A DNA stretch of 10,162 nucleotides from Planctomycetia bacterium (GTDB taxonomy: Bacteria; Planctomycetota; Planctomycetia; Gemmatales; Gemmataceae), in the NCBI GenBank assembly GCA_022616395.1, contig JAKEEV010000120.1, forward strand, positions 1 through 10,162. Reading direction: 5' to 3'. Made by a program: the position numbers and the translations under genes. Position 1 is the first letter of the stretch. Every line of letters begins with the position of its first letter. The notes beneath the pieces were generated by a model. That model saw only the letters and a program-made list of their open reading frames with translations. It did no database searches and was not told the DNA's origin. This document shows positions 1-6,909 of this stretch, one piece after another.

Positions 1-136
1 GCTTTCTGCCAAGTGGCAGATCGTTCGCAACGCCGTTCGAGCCTATCGCACGCAACCCCACTACCGCCTCCACGCATACCCGACTGCGTAACTCCTAACA
101 AGAAGACAGAAGTCGGGGGTTTGGATTTGGTTTTCA

Positions 137-176
137 ATTCCGCATTCCGCGTTCCGCATTCTGCATTCCGCATTCC
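137..176. repeat. tandem heptamer array, consensus ATTCCGC
   Basis: The array reads ATTCCGC, ATTCCGC, GTTCCGC, ATTCTGC, ATTCCGC and then ATTCC: five full units and a partial sixth, with two single-base variants. The 7-base period is not a multiple of three, so it is not coding in origin. Such arrays expand and contract by slippage. No function is visible. Confidence 0.85.
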
Positions 177-180
177 TCTG

Positions 181-205
181 GTGCCGCTCGGCAAGCGGCA
201 CCTAC
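181..205 (-). repeat. REP-like palindrome with GTAG foot (family C), single copy
   Basis: GTGCCGCT (181-188) pairs perfectly with AGCGGCAC (194-201) around a 5-nt loop, and CTAC follows at 202-205. Read on the minus strand this is GTAG followed directly by an 8-bp hairpin, the architecture of REP elements associated with RAYT transposases. It differs in sequence from the other GTAG-headed palindromes of the window (1674, 8780, 9198) but has the same layout. No partner copy is next to it. Confidence 0.7.
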
Positions 206-410
206 TTGAACTGTGGGTTGCCAGCGGCCTCCCACGAAGTGTTCTCGTGCCCAAATTCGTTGACGCCTGGCTCCGTTTGTGGCGCGGAGATTGCTTCCAA
301 TTTCCCTCGTTCGTGTGCCAACGGGTGACCAAGTTCCATTCCAAAGCTACTAATTACCTCCGACGGCCACGCGTACCAGTGGGCAGTCCCACTTCACCAT
401 GAGGTTCACC

Positions 411-1670
411 ATGTTCTGGCCCTTCTCGTCTCGGGCCGCACGGCCCAACCTGTCAACCAATGCGCGTCGCGGGTTGCTTCAAGTGGAAGCGCTCGAAGAG
501 CGAGCTGTTCCCGCGGGGTTCTTCCTGACCGGCGTGGGTGGAGCAACTAGCCCGCCACAACCGTTCGCTCGCGTCTTCAGCACGACCAGTGGCACGCCGA
601 CTCTTGTTGGGCCGGGGAACATCAATGCCTTTCCTGGCTTCGCGGGTGAAGTGCGAGTTGCTAACGGGGATGTCAACCGCGACAGAGTGGACGACATCAT
701 CTGCGCGCAGGGGCCGGGAGCCGGGAGTGGTTCACGGGTAACGATCTTCGACGGAGCTTCAGCGCTGAGAGGCTCTGTGGTCCCAATCTCGGATTTCTTC
801 GCTTACACGAACACCGCCGGTGCCGGGCGGACGCCGGGATTCGCGGGAGGAGTGTTTGTCGCGTCGGCGGACTTCAACGGCGATGGCTTCGATGAGGTGG
901 TCACCTCGCCCGGAGCTGGGGCACGCGGACACGTCAAGATGTTCAACTTCAGTAACCAGCTCGGTGGCTTTTTGGGAAGCAACCCGACGTTGCGGGCGAG
1001 CTTCTTCGCCTACACGGACTTCGCGGGTGAAGTGCGCGTGACGACATTAACTCGAATCGTCGGGGTCGGACCGGTCACGTTTTTGGTCACCGCCAGCGGA
1101 GCGGGTGTGTCACAGTCGGACGTGAGGCTCTATCAGAACGCGTTCAACATCAATCAAGTCGCCGATGGTGTCTTTATTCCTCCAGCTCAACAGTTCTTCC
1201 CGTACCCTGGTTATGCGGGAGGTGTGTCCGTGGCCGCGGGTGACACCAACGCCGACCGCAGCGACGAGTTGTTTGTCTCCACCAATGGCGGAATCCCGAC
1301 CGTGCGGGTGTTCGACATCAATCAGGTGATTGTCTCGCTGAGTGTGACTCCACCGCCAAGCAGGGAGTTCGTGCCGTTTCCTGGTTTCAACGGAGAGGTG
1401 CGAGTCGGCGCAGCGGATGTGAACAGCGATGGCACGGTGGAGGTGCTCACCTCGACCGGGAGTGTGCCGGGTGCGGCGGGTTCGCCCGTCAAGGCGTTTA
1501 ACGTCACCGGGACGCCCATCGCGCTCTTCAGCTTCTTCGCGTCTCCGGGCTACACCGGCGGTCTGTGGCTGTCCACCAACGACTTCCTCCCGACCCGGAC
1601 CTCGTTCTTCCCGACAACATCGGTCGTGACCTTCACCGGAGGCACCTTCGGCACCGTCCTCGGGTTCTAG
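411..1670 (+). CDS. exported FG-GAP/VCBS-like repeat protein with planctomycete LEERAVPA motif
   Basis: Protein of 419 aa. I chose the ATG at 411 rather than the in-frame ATG at 399 because GAGG (401-404) sits 6 nt before it. Residues 25-35 read VEALEERAVPA, the N-terminal motif seen on many planctomycete extracellular proteins and thought to be an export or sorting signal. The rest is made of about six repeats that begin near residues 75, 142, 202, 266, 324 and 379, each with a core like PGFAGEVRV. Four are followed by an aspartate-rich loop: DVNRDRVDD (87-95), DFNGDGFDE (154-162), DTNADRSDE (278-286) and DVNSDGTVE (336-344), which resemble calcium-binding FG-GAP/integrin loops. Repeats 3 and 6 lack a proper loop. 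A beta-propeller of six or seven blades is inferred. It is probably cell-surface or secreted; no catalytic domain is seen and the ligand is unknown. A 26-bp inverted repeat begins right after the stop codon. Confidence 0.85.
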   Translation: MFWPFSSRAARPNLSTNARRGLLQVEALEERAVPAGFFLTGVGGATSPPQPFARVFSTTSGTPTLVGPGNINAFPGFAGEVRVANGDVNRDRVDDIICAQGPGAGSGSRVTIFDGASALRGSVVPISDFFAYTNTAGAGRTPGFAGGVFVASADFNGDGFDEVVTSPGAGARGHVKMFNFSNQLGGFLGSNPTLRASFFAYTDFAGEVRVTTLTRIVGVGPVTFLVTASGAGVSQSDVRLYQNAFNINQVADGVFIPPAQQFFPYPGYAGGVSVAAGDTNADRSDELFVSTNGGIPTVRVFDINQVIVSLSVTPPPSREFVPFPGFNGEVRVGAADVNSDGTVEVLTSTGSVPGAAGSPVKAFNVTGTPIALFSFFASPGYTGGLWLSTNDFLPTRTSFFPTTSVVTFTGGTFGTVLGF

Positions 1671-1734
1671 AAAGTAGGACAGGCTTCCAGCCTGTCTCCT
1701 GAAAGGCAGACAGGCTGGAAGCCTGTCCTACTTT
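1671..1734. repeat. REPIN-like inverted pair of GTAG palindromes (family A), possible terminator
   Basis: The arms 1671-1696 and 1709-1734 are perfect 26-bp reverse complements around a 12-nt spacer, and CCT/AGG inside the spacer can extend the stem. Each arm is itself a hairpin: GTAG (1674-1677), then GACAGGCT, TCC, AGCCTGTC (1678-1696); the inverted copy spans 1709-1731. A GTAG foot, an 8-bp palindrome and two copies in inverted orientation match the REP/REPIN pattern. The element starts one base after the stop codon at 1670, so the transcript of the upstream gene would end in it. The right arm finishes in CTTT but there is no long T run, so intrinsic termination is uncertain. Confidence 0.85.
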
Positions 1735-1815
1735 CGCGCGCCCTTCCCGGTGTTGGCCGCGCGCAATATCCTGATAAGTCTTGCACGCCAACAAAAAACA
1801 GTCAGGAGCCGAGAT

Positions 1816-2058
1816 ATGGCTGACCGCATGTCCACGCGACTTCGCTACGACCGCATCCGCGATAACGGCGCGATTTCGCGAACCCTCAACGGGCACAAGA
1901 AGCGCAAAGCGAACGCCAGTCGCGACGCCCGCATGAAGAAGCTCATTGCTGGTGGGAAGTTCCCCTTCACGCCGGCCGTGCAAAGCTGGATCAGCACGCA
2001 ACTGGGTATCCCGTTCAGTCAGGTGACCGAGGAGCAGGCCAAGTCGCTGGCGAAGTGA
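1816..2058 (+). CDS. small basic protein of unknown function
   Basis: Protein of 80 aa. The ATG at 1816 is chosen because AGGAG (1804-1808) lies 7 nt before it, the best Shine-Dalgarno match in the window; the frame stays open to a GTG at 1750, but that would overlap poorly with the repeat-containing region. The N-terminal half is rich in Arg and Lys (for example HKKRKANASRDARMKK, residues 27-42). The C-terminal half is less charged, with SWISTQLGIPFSQVTEEQ at 58-74 looking like a helix-turn-helix-sized pair of helices. There are no cysteines, signal peptide or membrane segment. I do not recognise the family. The charge would suit nucleic-acid or ribosome binding, but that is inference only. 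It stands alone between two exported-protein genes. Confidence 0.75.
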   Translation: MADRMSTRLRYDRIRDNGAISRTLNGHKKRKANASRDARMKKLIAGGKFPFTPAVQSWISTQLGIPFSQVTEEQAKSLAK

Positions 2059-2140
2059 AGAGACTCGAAGCGTTTGCCTCTCGCCTGCCTTCCGACGATC
2101 CGTTATGCTCCGGTTTTCTCCCTCACGCCGGAGTTCTCCC

Positions 2141-3463
2141 ATGCGCTACGCTCTCTCCCTCTCCGCGCTTCTGATCGCGTTTCCACTTCTGGCCGCGGAG
2201 CCGCCCAAGGGCTTCTCTGCGCTCTTCAACGGCAACAATCTCACCGGCTGGCACGGCTGGAAGATTCACGACAAGGGCGCTTCTCCACTTGTCGTTGCCA
2301 AGCTCACGCCTGAAGAACGCGCGACAGCGATTCAGCAGTGGACGAAGGACGCGAAGGCGCACTGGAGTGTGGAGAACGGCGAGTTGGTCAACGACGGGAC
2401 CGGCGCGTATCTGGCGACCAACAGGGAATACGGCGACATCGAGTTGCTGTTGGAGTACAAGACGGTCGCGAAGGCTGATAGCGGAATCTATCTGCGTAAC
2501 ACGCCTCAGATTCAAATCTGGGACACGACGAAGGAAGGCGGGAAGTGGGATCGCGGAGCCGATAAAGGCTCCGGCGGGTTGTTCAACAACACGAAAGGCG
2601 CTGTGGGGCAGTTGCCTCTGGTTCACGCGGACAAGCCGTTCGGCGAATGGAATCGCTTCCGCATCATCCAGGTCGGCGAGCGCACAACGGTTTACCTCAA
2701 CGACAAACTTGTCGTCGATCATGCGCGCATGGAGAACTTCTGGGATCGCAAGTCGCCGATGCCGAAGACCGGCAAGATTCTCCTTCAGACCCACGGCGGC
2801 GAAATTCGCTGGCGGAACATCTCCGTGCGTGAAATCCCACCAACCGAAGCGAACGAAATCCTCCGCAAGCATGATGCGAAGGGCTTCGCCTCCGTCTTCA
2901 ACGGCAAGGACTTCGACGGCTGGACTGGGCCGCTGGAAAACTACGAAGTGATCGACGGAGCGATTCAGTGCAAGAAGGGGAAGGGCGGGAACATCCACAC
3001 CAAGACCGAGTTCGCTGACTTCCTCGCTCGTCTCGAATACAAACTCCCCGCTGGCGGAAACAATGGACTGGCGATTCGCTACCCCGGCACCGGTCAGCCA
3101 TCCACGCAGGCCATGACCGAGATTCAAATCCTCGACGACACCGCCGAGAAGTACGCGAAGCTCGATCCGAGACAGTACAACGGTTCGGCGTATGGCATGG
3201 TGCCGGCTCAGCGCGGATATTTGCGCGCGGTGGGCGAATGGAACTTCATGCAAGTGACCGCGAGCGGTCACACACTCCAGGTTGAATTAAACGGCACGCG
3301 CATTCTCGACGCGGACCTGAGCACGGTGAAGGAGTTCAAGGACAACACTCCTCACCCCGGCAAGGACCGCTTGAAGGGCTACTTCGGCTTCGCCGGTCAC
3401 AGCGACCCAGTCGCGTTTCGTAACATCGAAATCAAAACGCTTGAGGAGAAGAAGCCGAAGTGA
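2141..3463 (+). CDS. exported protein with two tandem DUF1080 (3-keto-disaccharide hydrolase) domains
   Basis: Protein of 440 aa. The ATG at 2141 is preferred over an upstream one at 2105 because it starts directly with a signal peptide (residues 1-19, MRYALSLSALLIAFPLLAA) and has GGAG at 2130-2133, 7 nt before it. Domain 1 runs from about 23 to 232 and opens with GFSALFNGNNLTGWHGW (24-40). Domain 2 runs from about 247 to 433 and opens with the matching GFASVFNGKDFDGWTGP (248-264). Both show the concanavalin-like core of the family, for example DSGIYLRN (113-120) and NNGLAIRYPG (307-316), and both end in a WRNI/FRNI-type strand followed by a short tail (RWRNISVREI; FRNIEIKTLE). DUF1080 members include enzymes acting on 3-keto sugars and glycosides, often in the periplasm. 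Residues 41-75 of domain 1 form a charged insertion absent from domain 2. The domains have diverged well apart, so one may be a non-catalytic binding module. Confidence 0.9.
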   Translation: MRYALSLSALLIAFPLLAAEPPKGFSALFNGNNLTGWHGWKIHDKGASPLVVAKLTPEERATAIQQWTKDAKAHWSVENGELVNDGTGAYLATNREYGDIELLLEYKTVAKADSGIYLRNTPQIQIWDTTKEGGKWDRGADKGSGGLFNNTKGAVGQLPLVHADKPFGEWNRFRIIQVGERTTVYLNDKLVVDHARMENFWDRKSPMPKTGKILLQTHGGEIRWRNISVREIPPTEANEILRKHDAKGFASVFNGKDFDGWTGPLENYEVIDGAIQCKKGKGGNIHTKTEFADFLARLEYKLPAGGNNGLAIRYPGTGQPSTQAMTEIQILDDTAEKYAKLDPRQYNGSAYGMVPAQRGYLRAVGEWNFMQVTASGHTLQVELNGTRILDADLSTVKEFKDNTPHPGKDRLKGYFGFAGHSDPVAFRNIEIKTLEEKKPK

Positions 3464-3762
3464 TCTTCGACAACGCAGCCGCTAACGCCAGCGGTTCGAC
3501 GCACGGACGAATACCCGGAACTCAATGAGGCCGTGGCCTCGACAACCCAGCCGGCTAACGCCAGCGGTTCGACGGGGCTTTGTCGAAGCCGGCTGGGTTC
3601 CTTCAACTGCCAGATTCCGTTACTGCACCCCTTCGCGCTTGACTTTGCGCTCGCCTCAAGCGACTATTGGGGTGTTCCCCTACTCTTGGCGCTGGCTGCG
3701 TGGTCCCGCAGTTGGCGAATTGTGTTCCCGCCTAAACCCACCCGCCACAAGGACCGTTCGAC
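3464..3762. other. 299-bp gap with two repeat copies and no gene
   Basis: No gene with coding character is visible on either strand. The left half (3468-3599) holds two copies of a palindromic repeat described separately. The right half, 3600-3762, shows only a 4-bp GGGG/CCCC hairpin at 3669-3680 and the likely ribosome binding site AAGGA at 3749-3753. A promoter for the 3763 gene would be expected here, but none is convincing. Confidence 0.55.
3468..3599. repeat. two direct copies of a GCTAACGCCAGCGG palindromic repeat (family F)
   Basis: Copy 1 (3468-3500) and copy 2 (3540-3573) share CGACAAC, then AGCCG, then GCTAACGCCAGCGGTTCGAC, and differ by one substitution and one inserted G. In copy 1 CCGCT (3479-3483) pairs with AGCGG (3490-3494). 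Copy 2 is followed by an inverted segment: AACCCAGCCGGCT (3544-3556) is the perfect reverse complement of 3587-3599, and TTCGAC (3568-3573) pairs with GTCGAA (3582-3587), giving a large nested stem. Copy 1 starts 4 nt after the stop codon of the DUF1080 gene. Confidence 0.8.
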
Positions 3763-5385
3763 ATGCCTTCGCTCTCCCGGCTCCTCACGGCCGTGATCAT
3801 TCTGACTGGCGCGAACTTCGCTTTCGCGGACGAACCGCTTCACAAGATCATCGACAAGCATATCGCCGCCGGACACCCAAACTTCGCGAAACAGTCCGCG
3901 CCGTTGGCCAGCGACGAGGAGTTCGTTCGGCGTGTGTATCTCGATCTGACGGGAACGCTCCCGACGGTCGCGCAGTTGCAAGCATTCCTGGCCGATACGG
4001 ATAAAGACAAGCGCGTAAAGCTCATTGATAAGCTCCTCGCAAGTCCCGGCTACGCGCGCCGAATGATGTGGCACATCGACGTGATGCTCATGGAGCGCGG
4101 ATCGGATCGCAAAGTTCCGCGCGCTGCGTGGGAAGCCTACCTCGTGAGCGTGTTCGCCGAGAACAAGCCTTACGACGAGTTCGTCCGCGAGATGCTCTCC
4201 AGCGATGGTTCCGACCCGAAGACCCGCCCCGCGGCGAAGTTCTTCCTCGACCGCGATCTCGAACCGCACCTGGTCACGCGCGACATCGGCCGAATCTTCC
4301 TCGGCCGCAACATGCAGTGTGCTCAATGTCACGATCACCCCGTCATCGGTGACTACAAGCAGGCCGATTACTACGGCATTCAAGCCTTCCTGAACCGCTC
4401 CTTCCTCTTCCCGAACCCGCAGGTGCCGACCGCGGTGATCGCGGAGAGAGCCGAAGGCGATGTGAACTTCACCAGTGTCTTCGACAAGAACAAGAAACTG
4501 AACTCCACCCCGCCGAAGATGCCCGGTGGGAAAGTGATCGAAGAACAGAAGCCGGAAAAGGGAAAAGAATACAAGGTCAAGCCCGCGCCGAACGTCAAGC
4601 CGGTGCCAACGATCAGCCGGCGAGCGCTTCTGGCGGATGCGGTGACGAGTGAGGAGAACAAGGCGTTCGCCCGCAACATCGTGAACCGCATGTGGGCGAT
4701 GATGATGGGCCGCGGAATTGTTCACCCGGTCGATATGGATCACGGCAACAATCCGCCATCTCACCCGGAGTTGCTCGACGAGTTGGCCGCGGAGTTCGTG
4801 AAACAACAATATGACCTCAAGGGACTGATTCGCGAGATTGCTCTTTCGGATGCTTACCAGCGTTCGAGCGAAACGCCTGTCGGAGTCGAAGACCCGCCCG
4901 CGGACCGTTATCTTGTCGCGATCATGAAGCCGCTGACACCGGAGCAGTTCGCGTATGCCGTGATGCAAGCAACTGGCCACACCGACGCCGAACGAACCGT
5001 GCTTGGGCCGAAGGGAACCGAAGTGCAACTCGATGCCCGACTGACCCCGCGCGTCGCCCCGTTCCGCAACATCTTCGGTCGTGGGGGAGAGTTCGCCGAT
5101 AACTTCTCCGCGACACTCGATCAGACACTATTCTTGAAGTACGGCCCGGCGGTTCGCGGACTGCTTCCTCCGCGCCCCGGCAACTTGAGCGACCGACTGA
5201 GCAAGCTCTCGAACCCGGATTCGCTCGCGGACGAATTGTTCTTGGCTGTGCTCTCGCGCCTGCCAACAGACGAGGAGCGCAATGACGTGGCCGAGGTTCT
5301 GAAGAAATCGACCGACCGCCAGAAGACGATCAACGAACTGGTCTGGGCGCTGTTGGCGTCCGCCGAGTTCAGGTTCAATCACTAA
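3763..5385 (+). CDS. exported DUF1549/DUF1553 protein with one CxxCH motif
   Basis: Protein of 540 aa from ATG 3763, with AAGGA at 3749-3753 upstream. Residues 1-22 are a signal peptide ending FAFA before DEP. DUF1549 covers about 25-215, with the family signature FVRRVYLDLTGTLPT (54-68) and MQCAQCHDHPV (184-194), whose CAQCH at 186-190 has the form of a c-type heme site. A Lys/Pro-rich linker (about 245-283) leads to DUF1553 at about 285-532, with RNIVNRMWAMMMGRGIVHP (304-322) and the NNPPSHPELLDELA stretch (329-342). These proteins are widespread in planctomycetes, usually beside DUF1501 as here; their biochemical role is unsettled. This is a short form: many relatives are longer because a cytochrome-c-like domain precedes DUF1549, and that domain is absent. 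The DUF1501 gene follows after 105 bp and is probably co-transcribed. Confidence 0.92.
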   Translation: MPSLSRLLTAVIILTGANFAFADEPLHKIIDKHIAAGHPNFAKQSAPLASDEEFVRRVYLDLTGTLPTVAQLQAFLADTDKDKRVKLIDKLLASPGYARRMMWHIDVMLMERGSDRKVPRAAWEAYLVSVFAENKPYDEFVREMLSSDGSDPKTRPAAKFFLDRDLEPHLVTRDIGRIFLGRNMQCAQCHDHPVIGDYKQADYYGIQAFLNRSFLFPNPQVPTAVIAERAEGDVNFTSVFDKNKKLNSTPPKMPGGKVIEEQKPEKGKEYKVKPAPNVKPVPTISRRALLADAVTSEENKAFARNIVNRMWAMMMGRGIVHPVDMDHGNNPPSHPELLDELAAEFVKQQYDLKGLIREIALSDAYQRSSETPVGVEDPPADRYLVAIMKPLTPEQFAYAVMQATGHTDAERTVLGPKGTEVQLDARLTPRVAPFRNIFGRGGEFADNFSATLDQTLFLKYGPAVRGLLPPRPGNLSDRLSKLSNPDSLADELFLAVLSRLPTDEERNDVAEVLKKSTDRQKTINELVWALLASAEFRFNH

Positions 5386-5388
5386 TCG

Positions 5389-5474
5389 GCGAACCCCGCC
5401 CGCAAGGGCGGCGGGTCACCCACCAGTCTCGTGGTCGGGGTTCGCTAACACCCACCGCCCTTGCGGGCGGGGTT
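5389..5474. repeat. inverted repeat with alternative pairings between the DUF1553 and DUF1501 genes (family G)
   Basis: The 20-bp segment 5392-5411 is the perfect reverse complement of 5455-5474. Each arm is also a local hairpin: CCGCCC (5396-5401), loop GCAA, GGGCGG (5406-5411), with the complementary loop TTGC in the right arm. A competing pairing joins GCGAACCCCG (5389-5398) to CGGGGTTCGC (5436-5445). The long stem and this shorter stem cannot form together. The element begins 4 nt after one stop codon and ends 8 nt before the GAGG ribosome binding site of the next gene, so it may affect coupling or mRNA stability. Confidence 0.8.
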
Positions 5475-5490
5475 TGCCAGCGAGGTTCAC

Positions 5491-6780
5491 ATGTTTCCCT
5501 GCACTTACGCTTGCAATTCCGCCGACCACGCCCTTTCTCGGCGCGCGTTCCTCGGCGCCTCGCTCGGCGCAACAGCCGCTCTGGGACTCGGCGGCTTTGC
5601 CAATCCGCTCGCGGCGAAGGAACTGGCGAAGGCTCAGAAGCGAGTCATTGTCATCTTCCTTTCGGGCGGCGTGAGCCAGCTTGAGACGTGGGACCCGAAA
5701 CCGAACACGGACACAGGCGGGCCGTTCAAGGCCATTTCGACTTCCGTACCCGGCACTCACATTTGCGAGTTGCTTCCTCACACCGCCAAACAAATGCACC
5801 GCATGGCGATTGTGCGAAGCCTCAACTCGATCTCGGATGACCACGGCACCGGCCAGACAATCATGCTCACCGGACGCAGACCGGAGCCGGGCATCACGTA
5901 CCCGCACCTCGGCGCGGTCTCGGCCCGGTTGCTCTCCTCCGATGCGTCCGCGTTGCCCGGCCACATTCAGATTCTGCCGAAGGGCGGAAGCGGATTCAGT
6001 AACCGAGACGCGGCGTTCCTCGGACCGAAGTTCGCTTCTGTCTCTCTGGGTGATGGAAAGCCGCCCGCGGACCTCTTCCGCCCCGCCGGGCTAACTTCGG
6101 CAGAGGACGAGGAGCGCGAAGCGTTCCGCAAGAAGCTTAACGAGAAGTTCCTCAAGGGCCGCAAGTCGGCCGCGACCGAAGCCTATACGGAGTCGTACAC
6201 GCAGGCCGAGCGCGTGGTGAAGCAGGCGGAAGTGTTCGATGTGGAGAAGGAACCAGTGAAGATCGCCGACCGCTACGGCCGACACGACTTCGGGCGGCAC
6301 TTGCTTCTGGCGCGCAGACTGATCGAAGCCGGTGTCACCTATGTGAAAGTGTCTCACTCCAACTACGACACGCATCACGAGAACTTTGACTTCCACATCG
6401 AACAACTCGGCGAGTTCGACCGGCCCTTCGCTGCGCTTCTCGATGACCTCGCGGATCGCGGAATGCTCGAAAGTACGCTCGTGGTGGTGATGAGCGAGAT
6501 GGGCCGCACTCCGCGCATCAACGCCAACTACGGCCGCGATCACTGGGCGAAGGCGTGGTCGGTGGCGCTGGCCGGAGCGGGAATCAAAGGCGGCGCGGTT
6601 GTGGGCAAGACAAACGCCACCGGCACCGCGGTGACCGAGCGCGAAGTCTACAGCGGCCACCTGTTCCACACTTACTTGCAGGCCGTTGGTCTGGACTCGA
6701 CGAAGAATTTCTACCCGAACGAACGCCCTGTTCCGATCGCCGACCCCAAGACGAGTGCCATCAGCGAGATTCTGGCGTAG
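5491..6780 (+). CDS. DUF1501 family protein with Tat-type signal
   Basis: Protein of 429 aa. The ATG at 5491 is chosen because GAGG (5482-5485) precedes it; an upstream in-frame TTG at 5461 lies inside the inverted repeat and is unlikely. Residues 16-22 read SRRAFLG, followed by an Ala/Gly/Leu-rich stretch to about 36: a twin-arginine type export signal. The body carries the family landmarks RVIVIFLSGGVSQLETWDPK (51-70), DDHGTGQTIMLTGRRP (116-131), NYDTHHENF (291-299) and SEMGRTPRINANYGRDHW (335-352). DUF1501 belongs to the alkaline phosphatase/sulfatase-like fold, and the Asp/His-rich motifs fit a metal site, but no substrate is established. It is probably exported folded and may work with the DUF1549/DUF1553 protein encoded just upstream. 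A repeat cluster begins 11 nt after its stop codon. Confidence 0.93.
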   Translation: MFPCTYACNSADHALSRRAFLGASLGATAALGLGGFANPLAAKELAKAQKRVIVIFLSGGVSQLETWDPKPNTDTGGPFKAISTSVPGTHICELLPHTAKQMHRMAIVRSLNSISDDHGTGQTIMLTGRRPEPGITYPHLGAVSARLLSSDASALPGHIQILPKGGSGFSNRDAAFLGPKFASVSLGDGKPPADLFRPAGLTSAEDEEREAFRKKLNEKFLKGRKSAATEAYTESYTQAERVVKQAEVFDVEKEPVKIADRYGRHDFGRHLLLARRLIEAGVTYVKVSHSNYDTHHENFDFHIEQLGEFDRPFAALLDDLADRGMLESTLVVVMSEMGRTPRINANYGRDHWAKAWSVALAGAGIKGGAVVGKTNATGTAVTEREVYSGHLFHTYLQAVGLDSTKNFYPNERPVPIADPKTSAISEILA

Positions 6781-6791
6781 GGTTTCGCATT

Positions 6792-6890
6792 GTGAGCGTC
6801 GAGGCGTAAGCCCGACGGTGATTGTCGAATCCACCGTCTTACGCCTCGACGCTCACAACACAACCGTCGGGCTTACGCCTCGACGCTCAC
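6792..6890. repeat. three-copy inverted repeat cluster (family D)
   Basis: A 27-nt unit at 6792-6818 is repeated as a perfect reverse complement at 6864-6890. A third, shortened inverted copy lies at 6834-6856, lacking four bases of the unit. Each full unit can fold as CGTCG, bulged A, GGC, loop GTAA, GCC, CGACG (6797-6817). The cluster fills most of the 129-bp gap between the DUF1501 and WD40 genes. The forward copy can pair with either inverted copy, so two different long stems are possible. Confidence 0.85.
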
Positions 6891-6909
6891 CCACATTTCC
6901 ACTTTCCCA

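Larger units (their letters stand above)
1..410. other. gene-free leader region
   Basis: No credible gene is seen here on either strand. An open frame runs through 13-402 on the plus strand, but its translation has no domain character and its middle is a direct read-through of a heptamer repeat and a palindrome. The region holds the tandem heptamer array at 137-176 and the GTAG-type palindrome at 181-205, and ends in the ribosome binding site of the next gene. A promoter for the 411 gene should lie in it, but I cannot point to a convincing one. Confidence 0.6.

Noticed and set aside
13..402. Open frame of 129 codons on the plus strand upstream of the first gene
   Set aside because: Its translation includes the heptamer array and the family C palindrome read through as protein, and it has no domain, signal or ribosome binding site.
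1671..1734. Possible insertion-sequence remnant or MITE with terminal inverted repeats
   Set aside because: There is almost no interior (12 nt), no target-site duplication is evident, and each arm is itself a hairpin with a GTAG foot, which fits a REP doublet better.
1816..2058. Ribosomal protein S20-like identity for the small basic protein
   Set aside because: Length and charge are similar, but the C-terminal half is not an S20-like helical bundle and no S20 signature is seen.
1633..2142. Minus-strand open frame of 169 codons
   Set aside because: It runs antisense to the 80-aa gene and through the REPIN at 1671-1734, giving a SLSAFQETGWKPVL-type stretch that is just the translated repeat.
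3664..5028. Minus-strand open frame of 454 codons
   Set aside because: It is antisense to the DUF1549/DUF1553 gene, whose plus-strand product has clear family motifs. Long antisense frames are expected in GC-rich DNA. The same applies to 2123-3271, 6091-6834 and 7132-7908 on the minus strand.
6792..6890. Possible CRISPR array
   Set aside because: Copies are in mixed orientation with short unequal spacers (15 and 7 nt), one copy is truncated, and no cas genes are nearby.
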